From positions 2,556,381 through 2,620,380 of the forward strand of contig NZ_WTYI01000001.1 in assembly GCF_009827445.1 (NCBI RefSeq): a stretch of 64,000 bases of DNA. Reading direction: 5' to 3'. Position 1 is the first letter of the stretch; each line of letters starts with the position of its first letter. The notes beneath the pieces were generated by a model that searched no databases, had not been told where the DNA came from, and saw only the letters and a program-made list of their open reading frames with translations. This DNA is from Qipengyuania aquimaris (GTDB lineage Bacteria; Pseudomonadota; Alphaproteobacteria; Sphingomonadales; Sphingomonadaceae). Both the position numbers and the translations under genes were made by a program. Shown here piece after piece: positions 26,252 to 35,517 of this stretch.

Positions 26252-26836
26252 TCAGGCGAGCAGCCCCAGCGTGCGCATGCTGGTAATATCCGCCGCCCCG
26301 ATAATCAGGTGATCCTCGAGCACGATACCCAGGCTGCGCGCATATTCATCCAGCCGTCTTGTGCTTGCCACATCGTTGTCGCTGGGGGTGGCACAACCCG
26401 AAGGGTGGTTGTGGGCGATAATCATGCGCTTGGCGTCTCTTTTGAGCGCCTTGGTGAAAAGTCGTCGCAAGGAAAGGCGCAGTTGCCCCTTGTCGCCTTC
26501 TGCCACCAGTTCCTGAGAGATTATCCGCCCCGCGGAATCGGCGAATACTGCCACCATGCGTTCGGTTTCCAGGCGGCTCATGGAATCGAACAGCCTCTGG
26601 CGCAGTTCGCGCGGCGTCTCGGTCAGCGGTTCGCTAGGGACTGGCTCCTCCCGTGTCAGACCCAGGCGCACCAACCAGCGGGCGAGTACCATTCCGAGTG
26701 TCCAACGCTGAGGGCATACCGGACCGATCGCTTCTCGGTCTTCGACTTGCGTGCCATAGAGCGAGACGACTGGGGTGAATTGGCTCAGTAGCTGCTCTGC
26801 TGCCATTCCCGGATCGGGATGGCGACCTTCCAGCAT
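26252..26836 (-). CDS. RadC-like JAB/MPN domain protein
   Basis: About 194 residues from the ATG at 26836, 5 bases after the preceding membrane-protein gene. The metal-binding MPN+ signature HNHPSGCATPSDND is complete, preceded by ERMVAVFADSAGRII. RadC proteins have a metalloprotease-like fold but no proven activity. It lacks the long N-terminal helix-hairpin-helix part of full-length RadC (about 220 residues), so it may be a shortened form. Confidence 0.85.
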   Translation of the reverse strand: MLEGRHPDPGMAAEQLLSQFTPVVSLYGTQVEDREAIGPVCPQRWTLGMVLARWLVRLGLTREEPVPSEPLTETPRELRQRLFDSMSRLETERMVAVFADSAGRIISQELVAEGDKGQLRLSLRRLFTKALKRDAKRMIIAHNHPSGCATPSDNDVASTRRLDEYARSLGIVLEDHLIIGAADITSMRTLGLLA

Positions 26837-26841
26837 ATTCG

Positions 26842-27273
26842 TCAGTCGTTCGAAACGGTTTTCGCTCGGCCTGCGTGCAAGTAGGTTCCCAAAGCCGTCA
26901 GGCCGATTGCCATCCAGTACGGCCAGCGATCCATGATGGCGTACACCAAGGGATGAAGATCGGCGTCTATCGCGCGCAACAGATGCGCGAGGACGGAGAG
27001 TAGCTGGACCCCACTTACCCATAGCGGCCACCAACGATCGGCACGCAAAGCGACGATAAGGATGAGGCCGAAACCGATGCAATCGAGTACAACCCGGTGC
27101 CAGGGTATCTGGTCATAGTCCGACCACCAACCGACGAGCAAACCATAGAGCGTATTCGCAGCCAGCATCGCGAAAAGGATCATCGCGATTTGCCGCTCCG
27201 GCCTGCCACCTTTTCGCATGGCGAAAAGTACGACGAGTATTACGAGCGCGACTTGCAGGAGGAACCGGGCCAT
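26842..27273 (-). CDS. Small multi-pass membrane protein
   Basis: A 143-residue protein, about four membrane segments (FLLQVALVILVVLFAM, AMILFAMLAANTLYG, VVLDCIGFGLILIVAL, and a C-terminal pair). No family recognised. I chose the ATG at 27273 (MARFLLQ...), because the open frame upstream overlaps the preceding gene and lacks a good start. It sits between a 108-residue protein and RadC. Confidence 0.6.
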   Translation of the reverse strand: MARFLLQVALVILVVLFAMRKGGRPERQIAMILFAMLAANTLYGLLVGWWSDYDQIPWHRVVLDCIGFGLILIVALRADRWWPLWVSGVQLLSVLAHLLRAIDADLHPLVYAIMDRWPYWMAIGLTALGTYLHAGRAKTVSND

Positions 27274-27308
27274 CCATGCGCGCTGACCGATCTCGACCCA
27301 AAAAGCAA

Positions 27309-27635
27309 TCAGTCGGCATTTGCGGCCAGGCCCGTTGTGAAGAATTCGCGGTCGGGACAAGTCGGCTCGTCGGGTCCGTTCACCTCGCGGGCGATGTCGG
27401 CGAGCTGGCCATGAACCCGCAGCGCGGCGGATCGAGCAGAAAGAAGTCCGTCGACCAGCTTGCCCATGCGCAGGAGGGCAGCCTGGCTATCGTGCGCATC
27501 TGTATCGATATCGCGCTGTGCCATGGCTGTGGTGTGCATCAGGTAAAGCGACTGAATGAGAGCATCGGAAACGGCGCTCTCTGTCGATTGCATCTGGCGT
27601 GTGAGCCGTGCGGTGGCGGAGTTACGGTCAAGCAT
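27309..27635 (-). CDS. 108-residue protein of unknown function
   Basis: ATG preceded by GAGGATCG. A helical, polar protein (MLDRNSATARLTRQMQSTES...) with a Met-rich centre and no membrane helix or signal. No family recognised. It is 44 bases downstream of the membrane-anchored LuxR-type gene and reads the same way, so it may belong to that transcript. Confidence 0.6.
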   Translation of the reverse strand: MLDRNSATARLTRQMQSTESAVSDALIQSLYLMHTTAMAQRDIDTDAHDSQAALLRMGKLVDGLLSARSAALRVHGQLADIAREVNGPDEPTCPDREFFTTGLAANAD

Positions 27636-27679
27636 TGCGATCCTCGTCTTGGCATTTGAATGCCGGGGATCGACGACCG

Positions 27680-28186
27680 TCAGCTGAGCAGGTCCCCCAG
27701 GACATTGCCTGCTGCCACCACCAGCACAAAGGCTGCCGCGGCAAGGAAAGCGGCCATCAGGACCAGCAGAAGTCTCCAGCCCACGCTCAGATCAGACGGT
27801 CTGATCCCCGACCGCAGCCGGCGAGCCTGGCTCTCCTGTGTTTCATGCGACCCGAGGACCAGAGCATCGCCAAAGACAAGCGTTTCACCTGTCGACTGCG
27901 TGCTTTCTTCTGGCCCTGCTTGCGGATGTTTTTCGACGGTGATCTGCTCACCGGTGATTGAATGACACCTTTCGTCCCATTCGCGGAACTCGCGCACCAG
28001 CCTCTGGCGAGGCATTGCATCGAGCTGAGAACGAACGGCGTCGATACGCTTGTCTACCGAGTGCGGAGAGATATCCAGCTGTCGCGCAATTTCCTTTGAT
28101 GTGAAACCTTGCGCGGCAAGATCCAGCGCCTCGCGCTGCTTGTCCGTCAGGCGCCCGAATACATCATATGATCTTTGGAGATCCAT
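27680..28186 (-). CDS. LuxR-type HTH protein with C-terminal membrane anchor
   Basis: 168 residues from the ATG at 28186 (GAGG upstream; a TTG lies three codons earlier). An N-terminal LuxR/GerE helix-turn-helix (RLTDKQREALDLAAQGFTSK, IARQLDISPHSVDKRI) is followed by an acidic linker and one C-terminal membrane helix (LLLVLMAAFLAAAAFVLVVA). No receiver domain. It looks like a membrane-tethered transcription factor, or a regulator released by proteolysis. Confidence 0.8.
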   Translation of the reverse strand: MDLQRSYDVFGRLTDKQREALDLAAQGFTSKEIARQLDISPHSVDKRIDAVRSQLDAMPRQRLVREFREWDERCHSITGEQITVEKHPQAGPEESTQSTGETLVFGDALVLGSHETQESQARRLRSGIRPSDLSVGWRLLLVLMAAFLAAAAFVLVVAAGNVLGDLLS

Positions 28187-28297
28187 TCGCCTCAACCTTA
28201 GCTTCTTCCCTGCTCCGCGCCAATACTCGGAGAGGGAAGAAGGGTCGGAAATGGGAGCATCCCTTGGAGATGTTTTCTTGGCCGACGGCCTGCCAGG

Positions 28298-29056
28298 CTA
28301 CTTGATGAAATATCCGACCACGCCCCAGCGGCCCTCTTCCAGGCTCATCACGACAGTCTCCGTCGTACTGCTTGCTTCGGCGAAGTCGGTTGCGAATGTG
28401 ATGATCATGAGTTGGCCGTCGGGCGCTCCGGGGAGAGCGGAATGGGCGGAAACAGTCTCGACCGTGCGCGAGACCAGCGCGCCTAACGGTTCACGAACAG
28501 GTGCGGCCTTTGCTGCCCAGGTCTCAGCGGTCACCGCAGACTTGAACGTGGGTCCGGCCTGCGCCCAGCTTTCTGCGTAATCGCCATCGTCGATCAGGCG
28601 CACCCAATTGCGCGCTGCGGTTTCGATGACCGCGTCCTGCGCGCTGGTTTCGGTGTCGGTCTGGACGGCTTCGGTCGTTCCGGTGGAAGAAAGGATAAGT
28701 ACGGCTGCGATGGCTGCTGCGAACATGAGAATACCTCCGATAATCCAGGGGAGGTAGGACCTTCCGCCTGGCTGTTGCGATGGTGTCGGAGTATTCCCAT
28801 TCGCAGACCCCTGTGGCATCCCTATTTGTTCGGCCCCAAGTCTGGAGGGGGCCTGTGCCTCCGTATCCCCCAAGATTCTTGCGGCCTCCCGGCTGGTCGA
28901 AACCCCCAGTTTCTTGCGGGCCTCGCGCAGGTAGTCGTTGACGGTATGCACCGACAGATCGAGCTCGATGGCGATGGTCTTGGCCGTGTGGCCAGCGAGC
29001 AGGAGGCGGAGGACTTCGCGTTCGCGATCGGTCAGGCTTGCCACTCCGTCAGACAT
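28298..29056 (-). CDS. LuxR-type HTH protein with membrane helix and DUF4019 domain
   Basis: 252 residues. A LuxR/GerE HTH (SLTDREREVLRLLLAGHTAK, IELDLSVHTVNDYLREA) at residues 7-60, a Pro/Gly linker, a membrane helix about residues 103-125, then a DUF4019 domain (AARNWVRLIDDGDYAESWAQ, RTVETVSAHSALPGAPDG) outside the membrane. The layout suggests envelope sensing coupled to DNA binding. Two bases after gmk, same strand. Confidence 0.85.
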   Translation of the reverse strand: MSDGVASLTDREREVLRLLLAGHTAKTIAIELDLSVHTVNDYLREARKKLGVSTSREAARILGDTEAQAPSRLGAEQIGMPQGSANGNTPTPSQQPGGRSYLPWIIGGILMFAAAIAAVLILSSTGTTEAVQTDTETSAQDAVIETAARNWVRLIDDGDYAESWAQAGPTFKSAVTAETWAAKAAPVREPLGALVSRTVETVSAHSALPGAPDGQLMIITFATDFAEASSTTETVVMSLEEGRWGVVGYFIK

Positions 29057-29058
29057 GA

Positions 29059-29706
29059 TCAGCTCATCAGTTCACGCACGAAGGGAATGAGGCCGGTCTG
29101 GCGCTGGCGCTTCATGCGCTCGGCGTCCAGGATTTCGCGAACCTTTGCAAAACATGCGTTCACGTTCTCGTTGATGACCACATAATCATATGCATCCCAG
29201 TGGCTGATTTCTGCCCTGGCGCGCTCCATGCGAGCGTCGATCACTTGCTTCTCGTCTTGTCCACGCGCTTCGAGGCGGCGGCGCAATTCATCGATGCTAG
29301 GTGGCAGGATAAAGACCCGCACGACGTCCTGCTGGTCCTTCTGGTACAATTGCTGCGTCCCCTGCCAGTCGATATCGAAGAGGAAGTCCTGACCGTCTTT
29401 AAGCGCCGCACGGATGCGGCCTTTCGGCGTGCCATAGCGATGACCAAATACCGTCGCCCATTCATAGAAATCGTCTTCGTCGACCATGCGGTCGAACTCA
29501 GCATCATCCACGAAGTAGTAGTGCACTCCGTCCTTTTCGCCGGGGCGCGGCGGACGGGTGGTAACACTCACCGACAATCTAATCTCGTTGTCGGCTTCCA
29601 GCAGCATACGGGAAATGGTCGTTTTTCCCGCACCGCTCGGGGAGGAAAGGATGAACATCAGCCCGCGTCGAGCGAGCGCTTCCTGTGCAGGAGTGGAATC
29701 GGCCAT
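29059..29706 (-). CDS. gmk: Guanylate kinase
   Basis: A 215-residue enzyme that turns GMP and ATP into GDP and ADP. P-loop SSPSGAGKTTISRML near residues 20-30, then SVTTRPPRPGEKDGVHYYFV (GMP-binding), EWATVFGHRYGTPK and LFDIDWQGTQQL are all canonical. Full length. Leads into the DUF4019 regulator gene. Confidence 0.96.
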   Translation of the reverse strand: MADSTPAQEALARRGLMFILSSPSGAGKTTISRMLLEADNEIRLSVSVTTRPPRPGEKDGVHYYFVDDAEFDRMVDEDDFYEWATVFGHRYGTPKGRIRAALKDGQDFLFDIDWQGTQQLYQKDQQDVVRVFILPPSIDELRRRLEARGQDEKQVIDARMERARAEISHWDAYDYVVINENVNACFAKVREILDAERMKRQRQTGLIPFVRELMS

Positions 29707-29757
29707 GCGCGCTGTTGGCGCATATCACGGGTATTGATCAAGCCCGCGAGCGAGAAA

Positions 29758-30198
29758 TCACACGGCGCTGTCAGCGTCTGCCTGGTTACGAAGTACTTTC
29801 TGCCCGGACCTGCGCGCCTTCCGGCGCGACTGGCTACGGTCAAAGAGGATCTTGAGCGCAAGCGCCGAGGAAACTGCAATTGCACCGGGAACTGACTTTG
29901 TCGCGACCTTGGTCACGCCATATGCTGCAAGCGTGTGCACGATAGACCGGTTCTCGACCGCATCCTTGGCGAACTGGCTGCCGTACTGGCGGCCCAGAAC
30001 CATCTTTTCGACTGTCTGTCGCGACAGGCGGCCCACGCTGCGCAGCAGGATATCGTTGATGATAAGGTTGGTCGATGGATTGGTGCTTGGCCCAGGAACC
30101 GGATCATCCTTGGCAGGATTGCTATCGGTCGCCTTCTCCAGCGCATCCGCCGCGCGATCGGTGATGTGGTTCGGTTTCTTCTTGCTGGAAAAGCCCAT
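29758..30198 (-). CDS. 146-residue conserved protein near sspB
   Basis: From the ATG at 30198 (MGFSSKKKPNHITDRAADAL...). A basic N-terminus, a central helix-rich segment and a weakly hydrophobic stretch (VPGAIAVSSALALKILF) that might touch the membrane; a very basic C-terminus. No domain recognised. 37 bases after sspB, so co-transcription is likely. Confidence 0.6.
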   Translation of the reverse strand: MGFSSKKKPNHITDRAADALEKATDSNPAKDDPVPGPSTNPSTNLIINDILLRSVGRLSRQTVEKMVLGRQYGSQFAKDAVENRSIVHTLAAYGVTKVATKSVPGAIAVSSALALKILFDRSQSRRKARRSGQKVLRNQADADSAV

Positions 30199-30235
30199 GT
30201 CCTGCCCCTTGCTGGCGCGGGAACTGGCCGCGCGT

Positions 30236-30736
30236 CTATTTCTTGCGGCCGAAATCGACCGTGACGACGTTCGAGCCGTCTTCCGCACCTTCAACGGGCG
30301 CACCGTCCGCCTGTTCCTCGTCATTGCCGGCCGGGTCGGTCGGGGCAGGGGCCATATCGGCCACGGTCGCCTGGAACTGAAGCCCGAAGTCCACTGCCGG
30401 ATCAACGAACTGCGTGATGGCGGAATAGGGAATGTCGAGGGCGGCGGGGATCTGGTTGAAGGACAGGCCGACGCTGAAGCCGTCTTCGCGCACATTCAGG
30501 TCCCAGAACTTGTTCTGCAGAACGATGGTCATTTCATCGGGGAAGCGTTCGCGCAGGCTGTCGGGGACCGATACACCCGCAGCGTGGGTCTTGAAGGTGA
30601 TGTAGAAGTGGTGGGCGCCCGGCAATTCGCTGCCGCCCGCTTCGATTTCGCCGAGCACACGACCGACTACGGCGCGCAGGGCTTCCTGTACGATCGTGTC
30701 GTAGGGAATAAGGCTGTCGGGCGTCTCGTCGCTCAT
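30236..30736 (-). CDS. sspB: SspB, ClpXP adaptor (alphaproteobacterial type)
   Basis: A 166-residue protein with YDTIVQEALRAVVGRVLGE, HHFYITFKTHAAGVSVPDSL, MTIVLQNKFWDLNVREDGF and a flexible acidic tail ending NVVTVDFGRKK, the ClpX-binding motif. SspB tethers ssrA-tagged proteins to ClpXP. Start and length fit the family. Divergent from hisB. Confidence 0.92.
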   Translation of the reverse strand: MSDETPDSLIPYDTIVQEALRAVVGRVLGEIEAGGSELPGAHHFYITFKTHAAGVSVPDSLRERFPDEMTIVLQNKFWDLNVREDGFSVGLSFNQIPAALDIPYSAITQFVDPAVDFGLQFQATVADMAPAPTDPAGNDEEQADGAPVEGAEDGSNVVTVDFGRKK

Positions 30737-30849
30737 GGGCCCCTAGGTGATACTCCAGAGGCTTTCGGTCAAGCGGTTTAAGCCTGTGTTTGCCGCCTGC
30801 GTAGCTGCATTTTCTTGCGCATAGCGTAGGCTCGCCTATAGCGCGGGCC

Positions 30850-31443
30850 ATGCGAACAGGCCGTATCGAACGAAACACCGCCGAAACGAAAATCCTTGTC
30901 GAGGTCGATCTCGACGGGACCGGCTCCTACGATATTTCGACCGGGATCGGGTTCCTCGACCATATGGTCGAACAGTTTTCGAAGCATTCGCTTATCGATG
31001 TGACCATGAAGGTCGATGGCGACCTGCATGTCGACCAGCACCACACGACCGAAGACAGCGCGCTTGCGCTGGGGCAGGCGCTTGCCCAGGCACTTGGCGA
31101 CAAGGGCGGGATCGCGCGATACGGCAGCGCCTATTCGCCGATGGACGAAACGCTGGCGCGCGTAGCGCTCGACATTTCCGGGCGTCCCTACTTCGTTTGG
31201 AAGGCCGGCTTCAGCCAGGAAAAGCTGGGTGAATGGGACACCGAGCTGATCGAGCACTGGTTCCACTCCGTCGCGCAAACCTGCGGCCTGACGCTGCATA
31301 TCGAACTGCTCTACGGCACCAACAACCACCACATCTGCGAAAGCATCTACAAGGGCTTTGCCCGCGCAATGCGGATCGCCTGTGAAATCGACCCCCGCAA
31401 GGGTGGGGCAATCCCGAGCACGAAGGGGCAGTTGGGTGGCTGA
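30850..31443 (+). CDS. hisB: Imidazoleglycerol-phosphate dehydratase
   Basis: 197 residues, the monofunctional form. It removes water from imidazole-glycerol phosphate in histidine synthesis. Metal-binding motifs [33 protein letters not shown] and the late [16 protein letters not shown] are complete. First of five his genes, with hisH beginning inside its 3' end. Confidence 0.97.
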   Translation: MRTGRIERNTAETKILVEVDLDGTGSYDISTGIGFLDHMVEQFSKHSLIDVTMKVDGDLHVDQHHTTEDSALALGQALAQALGDKGGIARYGSAYSPMDETLARVALDISGRPYFVWKAGFSQEKLGEWDTELIEHWFHSVAQTCGLTLHIELLYGTNNHHICESIYKGFARAMRIACEIDPRKGGAIPSTKGQLGG

Positions 31444-32062
31444 GGTGATCGCCCTCGTCGATTACGGCGCGGGTAACTTGCATTCGGTCGAGAACGCGCT
31501 GCGCAAGGTCGGGGCACATGTCACGGTAACTGCCGATCCCGACGTGCTGCGCGCGGCCGACCGGATCGTCTTGCCGGGCGTCGGTAGTTTTGGCGCCTGT
31601 GCAGCCGGTCTTCGCGCCGAAGACGGAGTGATCGAGGCGATGCACGAACGGGTGTTCGTCGGCGGGGCGCCCTTTCTCGGTATTTGCGTCGGCATGCAAT
31701 TGCTGGCGACGCGCGGTCTCGAGCACGGCGAGACGCCCGGTCTGGACTGGATTGGCGGCGAAGTGCGCCTGATCCAGCCGCGCGATGAAAGCGTGAAGGT
31801 CCCGCATATGGGCTGGAACGACGTCGCACTTACGCATCACGCCGAAGATCATGCAGTGGTCGAGGAAGGCGAGGCCTATTTCCTCCATTCCTATCACTTC
31901 CATGCCGACCGGGGCCGCGACGTGCTCGCGATGACCGACCACGGAGGCGGCCTCGTTGCGGCAGTCGGCCGGGACAACTTGCTTGGCGTGCAATTTCATC
32001 CCGAAAAGAGCCAGGGCTTTGGGCTCGGGCTGCTCACCCGTTTTCTCGAGTGGAAACCATGA
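31436..32062 (+). CDS. hisH: Imidazole glycerol phosphate synthase, glutaminase subunit
   Basis: 208 residues. It releases ammonia from glutamine and passes it to HisF. Class I amidotransferase: oxyanion LPGVGSF, nucleophile Cys in [11 protein letters not shown], and His/Glu in [15 protein letters not shown] at 31436 overlaps hisB by 8 bases; another GTG three codons later is possible. Confidence 0.95.
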   Translation: MAEVIALVDYGAGNLHSVENALRKVGAHVTVTADPDVLRAADRIVLPGVGSFGACAAGLRAEDGVIEAMHERVFVGGAPFLGICVGMQLLATRGLEHGETPGLDWIGGEVRLIQPRDESVKVPHMGWNDVALTHHAEDHAVVEEGEAYFLHSYHFHADRGRDVLAMTDHGGGLVAAVGRDNLLGVQFHPEKSQGFGLGLLTRFLEWKP

Positions 32063-32787
32063 TCGTATTTCCCGCTATCGACCTGAAATCCGGCCAAGTC
32101 GTGCGCCTAGCCGAAGGCGACATGGACCGCGCCACCGTTTACGGTGACGATCCCGCTGCTCAGGCGAAGGTTTTCGCCGAAGCTGGCGCGGGCCACCTCC
32201 ATGTGGTCGATCTCGACGGCTCTTTCGCCGGATCGGCGCAGAACCGTGCAGCGGTGGAACGCATCGTCGAAGCCTTTCCCGGCCATGTCCAGCTAGGCGG
32301 CGGGATCAGGCGGCGCGAGGATGTCGAAGGCTGGTTCGATGCCGGTGTTTCACGCATTGTCATGGGTTCGGCTGCGCTCAAGGACCCGGAATTCGTCAAG
32401 GACATGGCCCGCGAGTTCGAGAACGGCATCGTCGTCGCTGTGGACGCGAAAGACGGCATGGTCGCGACCGAAGGCTGGGCCGAAGTGTCCGATGTGCCCG
32501 TCGTGGACCTCGCGCGCCGGTTCGAGGATGCAGGCGTCGCCGCGCTGCTGTTCACCGACATAGGCCGGGACGGGCTGCTCAAGGGCGTTAATCTCGACGC
32601 GACGGTCGAACTCGCGCGTCGCGTGGACATTCCGGTCATCGCCAGCGGCGGCGTGAAAGGTATCGACGACATCCATGTCCTGAAGCTGCATGCGCACGAG
32701 GGGATCGAGGGTGTCATCACGGGCCGTGCGCTTTACGACGGACGGCTGGATCTGGCCGCAGCCCTGGCGGTGGCGGAGCAGCAATGA
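32059..32787 (+). CDS. hisA: ProFAR isomerase
   Basis: 242 residues, (beta/alpha)8 barrel that performs the Amadori rearrangement of ProFAR. It has [14 protein letters not shown] with the catalytic Asp on strand 1, VQLGGGIRR phosphate loop, [13 protein letters not shown] and VIASGGVKG. The ATG overlaps the hisH stop (ATGA). A GTG three codons earlier is less likely. Confidence 0.96.
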   Translation: MIVFPAIDLKSGQVVRLAEGDMDRATVYGDDPAAQAKVFAEAGAGHLHVVDLDGSFAGSAQNRAAVERIVEAFPGHVQLGGGIRRREDVEGWFDAGVSRIVMGSAALKDPEFVKDMAREFENGIVVAVDAKDGMVATEGWAEVSDVPVVDLARRFEDAGVAALLFTDIGRDGLLKGVNLDATVELARRVDIPVIASGGVKGIDDIHVLKLHAHEGIEGVITGRALYDGRLDLAAALAVAEQQ

Positions 32788-33557
32788 CCGTCCGTATGCG
32801 CGTCATACCCTGCCTCGACGTGCGCGATGGGCGCGTGGTGAAGGGGGTCAACTTCGTCGATCTGAAGGACGCAGGCGATCCGGTCGAGCAGGCGCAGGCC
32901 TATGACCGCGCGGGCGCGGACGAACTTTGCTTCCTCGACATTTCTGCAAGCCATGAAGGGCGGGGAACGCTGCTCGACATGGTGCGGCGCACGGCTGCGG
33001 TATGTTTCATGCCGCTTACCGTCGGCGGAGGCGTTCGCAGCGTTGAGGACGCTCGCGCCCTCCTGCTTGCAGGCGCAGACAAGGTGGCGGTCAATTCCGC
33101 GGCTGTCTCTCGCCCCGAACTCGTGCGCGAGATTGCCGAAAAGTTCGGGAGCCAGTGCGTGGTCGCGTCGGTCGATGCGCGCGCTAAGACCGAAGGCGAG
33201 GGCTTCCGCGGCTGGGAAATCTATACCCACGGCGGGCGCAAGCCGACCGGCATCGACGCGGTGGAACATGCGCAGAAGCTCGCGGAACTGGGTGCAGGCG
33301 AATTGCTCGTGACCTCGATGGACGGGGACGGAACGAAGCAGGGCTACGATCTCGAACTCACGCGCGCGATAGCGGACAGCGTCTCGGTGCCGGTAATCGC
33401 CAGCGGCGGGGTCGGCACGCTCCAGCACCTGGTCGACGGGGTGACCGAAGGCCATGCAAGTGCGGTGCTGGCGGCGTCGATCTTCCATTTCGGACAACAC
33501 ACCGTCGCCGAAGCGCACAGCGCCTTGCGTGCTGCGGGCTTGCCTGCGCGCGGCTGA
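32784..33557 (+). CDS. hisF: Imidazole glycerol phosphate synthase, cyclase subunit
   Basis: 257 residues, paralogue of HisA. It joins ammonia from HisH with PRFAR to make imidazole-glycerol phosphate and [23 protein letters not shown] (catalytic Asp), [27 protein letters not shown] and [12 protein letters not shown] are canonical. ATGA overlap with hisA. Confidence 0.97.
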   Translation: MTVRMRVIPCLDVRDGRVVKGVNFVDLKDAGDPVEQAQAYDRAGADELCFLDISASHEGRGTLLDMVRRTAAVCFMPLTVGGGVRSVEDARALLLAGADKVAVNSAAVSRPELVREIAEKFGSQCVVASVDARAKTEGEGFRGWEIYTHGGRKPTGIDAVEHAQKLAELGAGELLVTSMDGDGTKQGYDLELTRAIADSVSVPVIASGGVGTLQHLVDGVTEGHASAVLAASIFHFGQHTVAEAHSALRAAGLPARG

Positions 33558-33575
33558 TCGGTGCAGGAGGGCCTC

Positions 33576-33890
33576 ATGGAAACCCTGACCCGTCTCGAAG
33601 CGACAATTGCAGAACGCCGCAAGGCCGATCCCAAGTCGAGCTATGTTGCGCAACTTTCGCACCGCGGAACGCCCGTCATGGCGCGCAAGCTTGGCGAAGA
33701 AGCAGTGGAAGCCTGCGTGGCAGCCCTCTCCGGCAGCCGCGAGGAGCTGGTCGGCGAAGCTGCCGACGTGATCTTTCACCTCATGGTGCTGCTCGCCGAC
33801 AAGGGCGTCTCGCTCGAAGAGGTCATGGCCGAGCTCGACCGCCGCGAAGGCGTGTCCGGGCTCGACGAGAAAGCCAGCAGGAGTACGTGA
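33576..33890 (+). CDS. hisE: Phosphoribosyl-ATP pyrophosphatase
   Basis: 104 residues from the ATG at 33576 after AGGAGG; codons before it are not conserved. An all-alpha MazG-like fold: SYVAQLSHRGTPVMARKLGEEAVE and ELVGEAADVIFHLMVLLADK give the acidic metal-binding residues. Hydrolyses PR-ATP to PR-AMP. Stop overlaps the HIT gene by one base. Confidence 0.95.
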   Translation: METLTRLEATIAERRKADPKSSYVAQLSHRGTPVMARKLGEEAVEACVAALSGSREELVGEAADVIFHLMVLLADKGVSLEEVMAELDRREGVSGLDEKASRST

Positions 33891-34267
33891 TGCCGATCGA
33901 CCCGACCTTGCCCTATGACGACGACAATATCTTCGCGAAAATCCTGCGCGGCGAAATTCCGTCAACCAAGGTCTATGAAGACGAGTGGGCTTTCGCTTTC
34001 GAGGACATCAACCCCCAGGCCGAAGTGCACACGCTCGTCATCCCCAAGGGGCGTTATGTCAGCTGGGACGATTTCAGCGAGCGGGCGAGCGACGAAGAAA
34101 TCGGCGGCTTCGTCCGCGCCGTCGGCAAGGTCGCCCGCGATAAGGGATTGGTGGAGCCGGGCTACCGGATGATGGCCAATATCGGCGCGCATGGCGGGCA
34201 GGAAGTGCCCCATCTCCACGTGCATATTTTCGGCGGGCAGCCGCTGGGGCCGATGATCGCGCGATAG
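33890..34267 (+). CDS. HIT (histidine triad) family nucleotide hydrolase
   Basis: 125 residues from the ATG at 33890 sharing a base with the hisE stop. It has NIFAKILRGEIPSTKVYED, HTLVIPKGRYVSWDDF and the histidine triad HLHVHIFGG. HINT-type proteins cleave phosphoramidates such as AMP-lysine. The position after his genes is common in sphingomonads. Confidence 0.94.
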   Translation: MPIDPTLPYDDDNIFAKILRGEIPSTKVYEDEWAFAFEDINPQAEVHTLVIPKGRYVSWDDFSERASDEEIGGFVRAVGKVARDKGLVEPGYRMMANIGAHGGQEVPHLHVHIFGGQPLGPMIAR

Positions 34268-34365
34268 ATTTCGTCGCGCGGGAATCTCGTTTCACCCCCG
34301 TTCATGTAAAACAGACGAATTGCCGCTTTGCCGCGAATCCTCGCTGCGCTAGAGCGCCGTCATAA

Positions 34366-34821
34366 ATGTCACTGCCCAATTTCCCCGACGGTGTAATTCA
34401 AGGCGACCGGCATCTTTATGCCGTGCGCGCCTATTACGAGGACACGGACCTCTCGGGCATCGTATATCACGCGAATTACCTGCGCTGGTTCGAGCGCGCG
34501 CGCTCCGATTTGCTGCGCCGCCTCGATATCGACCAGCGTGCCGCTATCGAGAGCGGCGAGGGCGCCTATGCCCTTTCTGAGGTAAATCTCAAATATCTCC
34601 GCCCGGCCAAGCTCGATGACGACGTCCTGATAGAGACGCGCTGCACCGAGCTCAAAGCCGCCTCGTGCCGGATGCACCAGAAGGCATTCAGGGGCGATGA
34701 ACTTCTTGCCGAGGCACATTTGCGCGTCGGCTTCATTTCATTGGAAGGGCGGCCGAAACGCCAGCCCGAAGAATGGCGCGCGGCTTTCGCGCGTTTTACA
34801 GAATCACCAGAGGACCGATGA
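34366..34821 (+). CDS. ybgC: Tol-Pal-associated acyl-CoA thioesterase
   Basis: 151 residues, hotdog fold. The 4HBT motif is clear: VRAYYEDTDLSGIVYHANYL with the catalytic Asp, then WFERARSDLLRRL. It hydrolyses acyl-CoA and may act in phospholipid metabolism at the membrane. First gene of the tol-pal operon, overlapping tolQ by 4 bases. Confidence 0.95.
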   Translation: MSLPNFPDGVIQGDRHLYAVRAYYEDTDLSGIVYHANYLRWFERARSDLLRRLDIDQRAAIESGEGAYALSEVNLKYLRPAKLDDDVLIETRCTELKAASCRMHQKAFRGDELLAEAHLRVGFISLEGRPKRQPEEWRAAFARFTESPEDR

Positions 34822-35516
34822 CCACACTCGATACGCTTGCTGCGGCTGCCCCTACACGGCTCGACCCCATCCAGCTTTTCCTCGATGCCGACATCGTGGT
34901 GCAGCTTGTCATGCTGGGCTTGATCCTGGCCAGCATCTGGGTGTGGACGATTATCGTTTCGTTTTCGCTGCGAATGAAGAAGCTGCGCCGCCGTACCCGC
35001 AAGTACGAGGAAGAGTTCTGGCAGGCAGAGAATTTCGACCGGTTCATGTCGGACCGCGGCAACAAGGATGTCCCGTCCGCGCGCGTCGCCCAGGCGGCGG
35101 TCGGTGAATGGCGCAAGTCCACCAAAGGCGAAATCCGCGACCGGGAAGGCCTGCGCGGTCGCATCGCCACAGCGATGGAAAGCCAGATAGCGCTGGAAGC
35201 AGACGATATTGCCGAACGGCTGAACTTCCTTGCCACGGTCGGGGCCGTCGCACCTTTCGTCGGACTGTTCGGCACGGTGTGGGGCATCATGAACAGCTTC
35301 TTCCAGATCGGTGCGCAGGAAAGCTCCTCGCTCGCGGTGGTCGCTCCGGGTATCTCCGAAGCGCTCTTTGCTACGGCTATCGGCCTGTTCGCGGCCATTC
35401 CGGCCGTCATCGCGTACAACCGGTTCAGCCATTCGGTCGAGCGTTTCGAGGCTGGCCTGCATCGCTTCTCCGACCGCCTCTACGCCACTTTCAGCCGCCA
35501 GCTGGAGCAGCGCTGA
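34818..35516 (+). CDS. tolQ: TolQ, proton-motor subunit of Tol-Pal
   Basis: 232 residues. One N-terminal membrane helix (VMLGLILASIWVWTIIVSF), a cytoplasmic domain and two further helices (FLATVGAVAPFVGLFGTVWG, LFATAIGLFAAIPAVIAY). Homologous to ExbB and MotA; it uses the proton gradient with TolR to drive TolA. Starts at ATGA overlapping ybgC. Confidence 0.95.
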   Translation: MTTLDTLAAAAPTRLDPIQLFLDADIVVQLVMLGLILASIWVWTIIVSFSLRMKKLRRRTRKYEEEFWQAENFDRFMSDRGNKDVPSARVAQAAVGEWRKSTKGEIRDREGLRGRIATAMESQIALEADDIAERLNFLATVGAVAPFVGLFGTVWGIMNSFFQIGAQESSSLAVVAPGISEALFATAIGLFAAIPAVIAYNRFSHSVERFEAGLHRFSDRLYATFSRQLEQR

Positions 35517-35517
35517 C

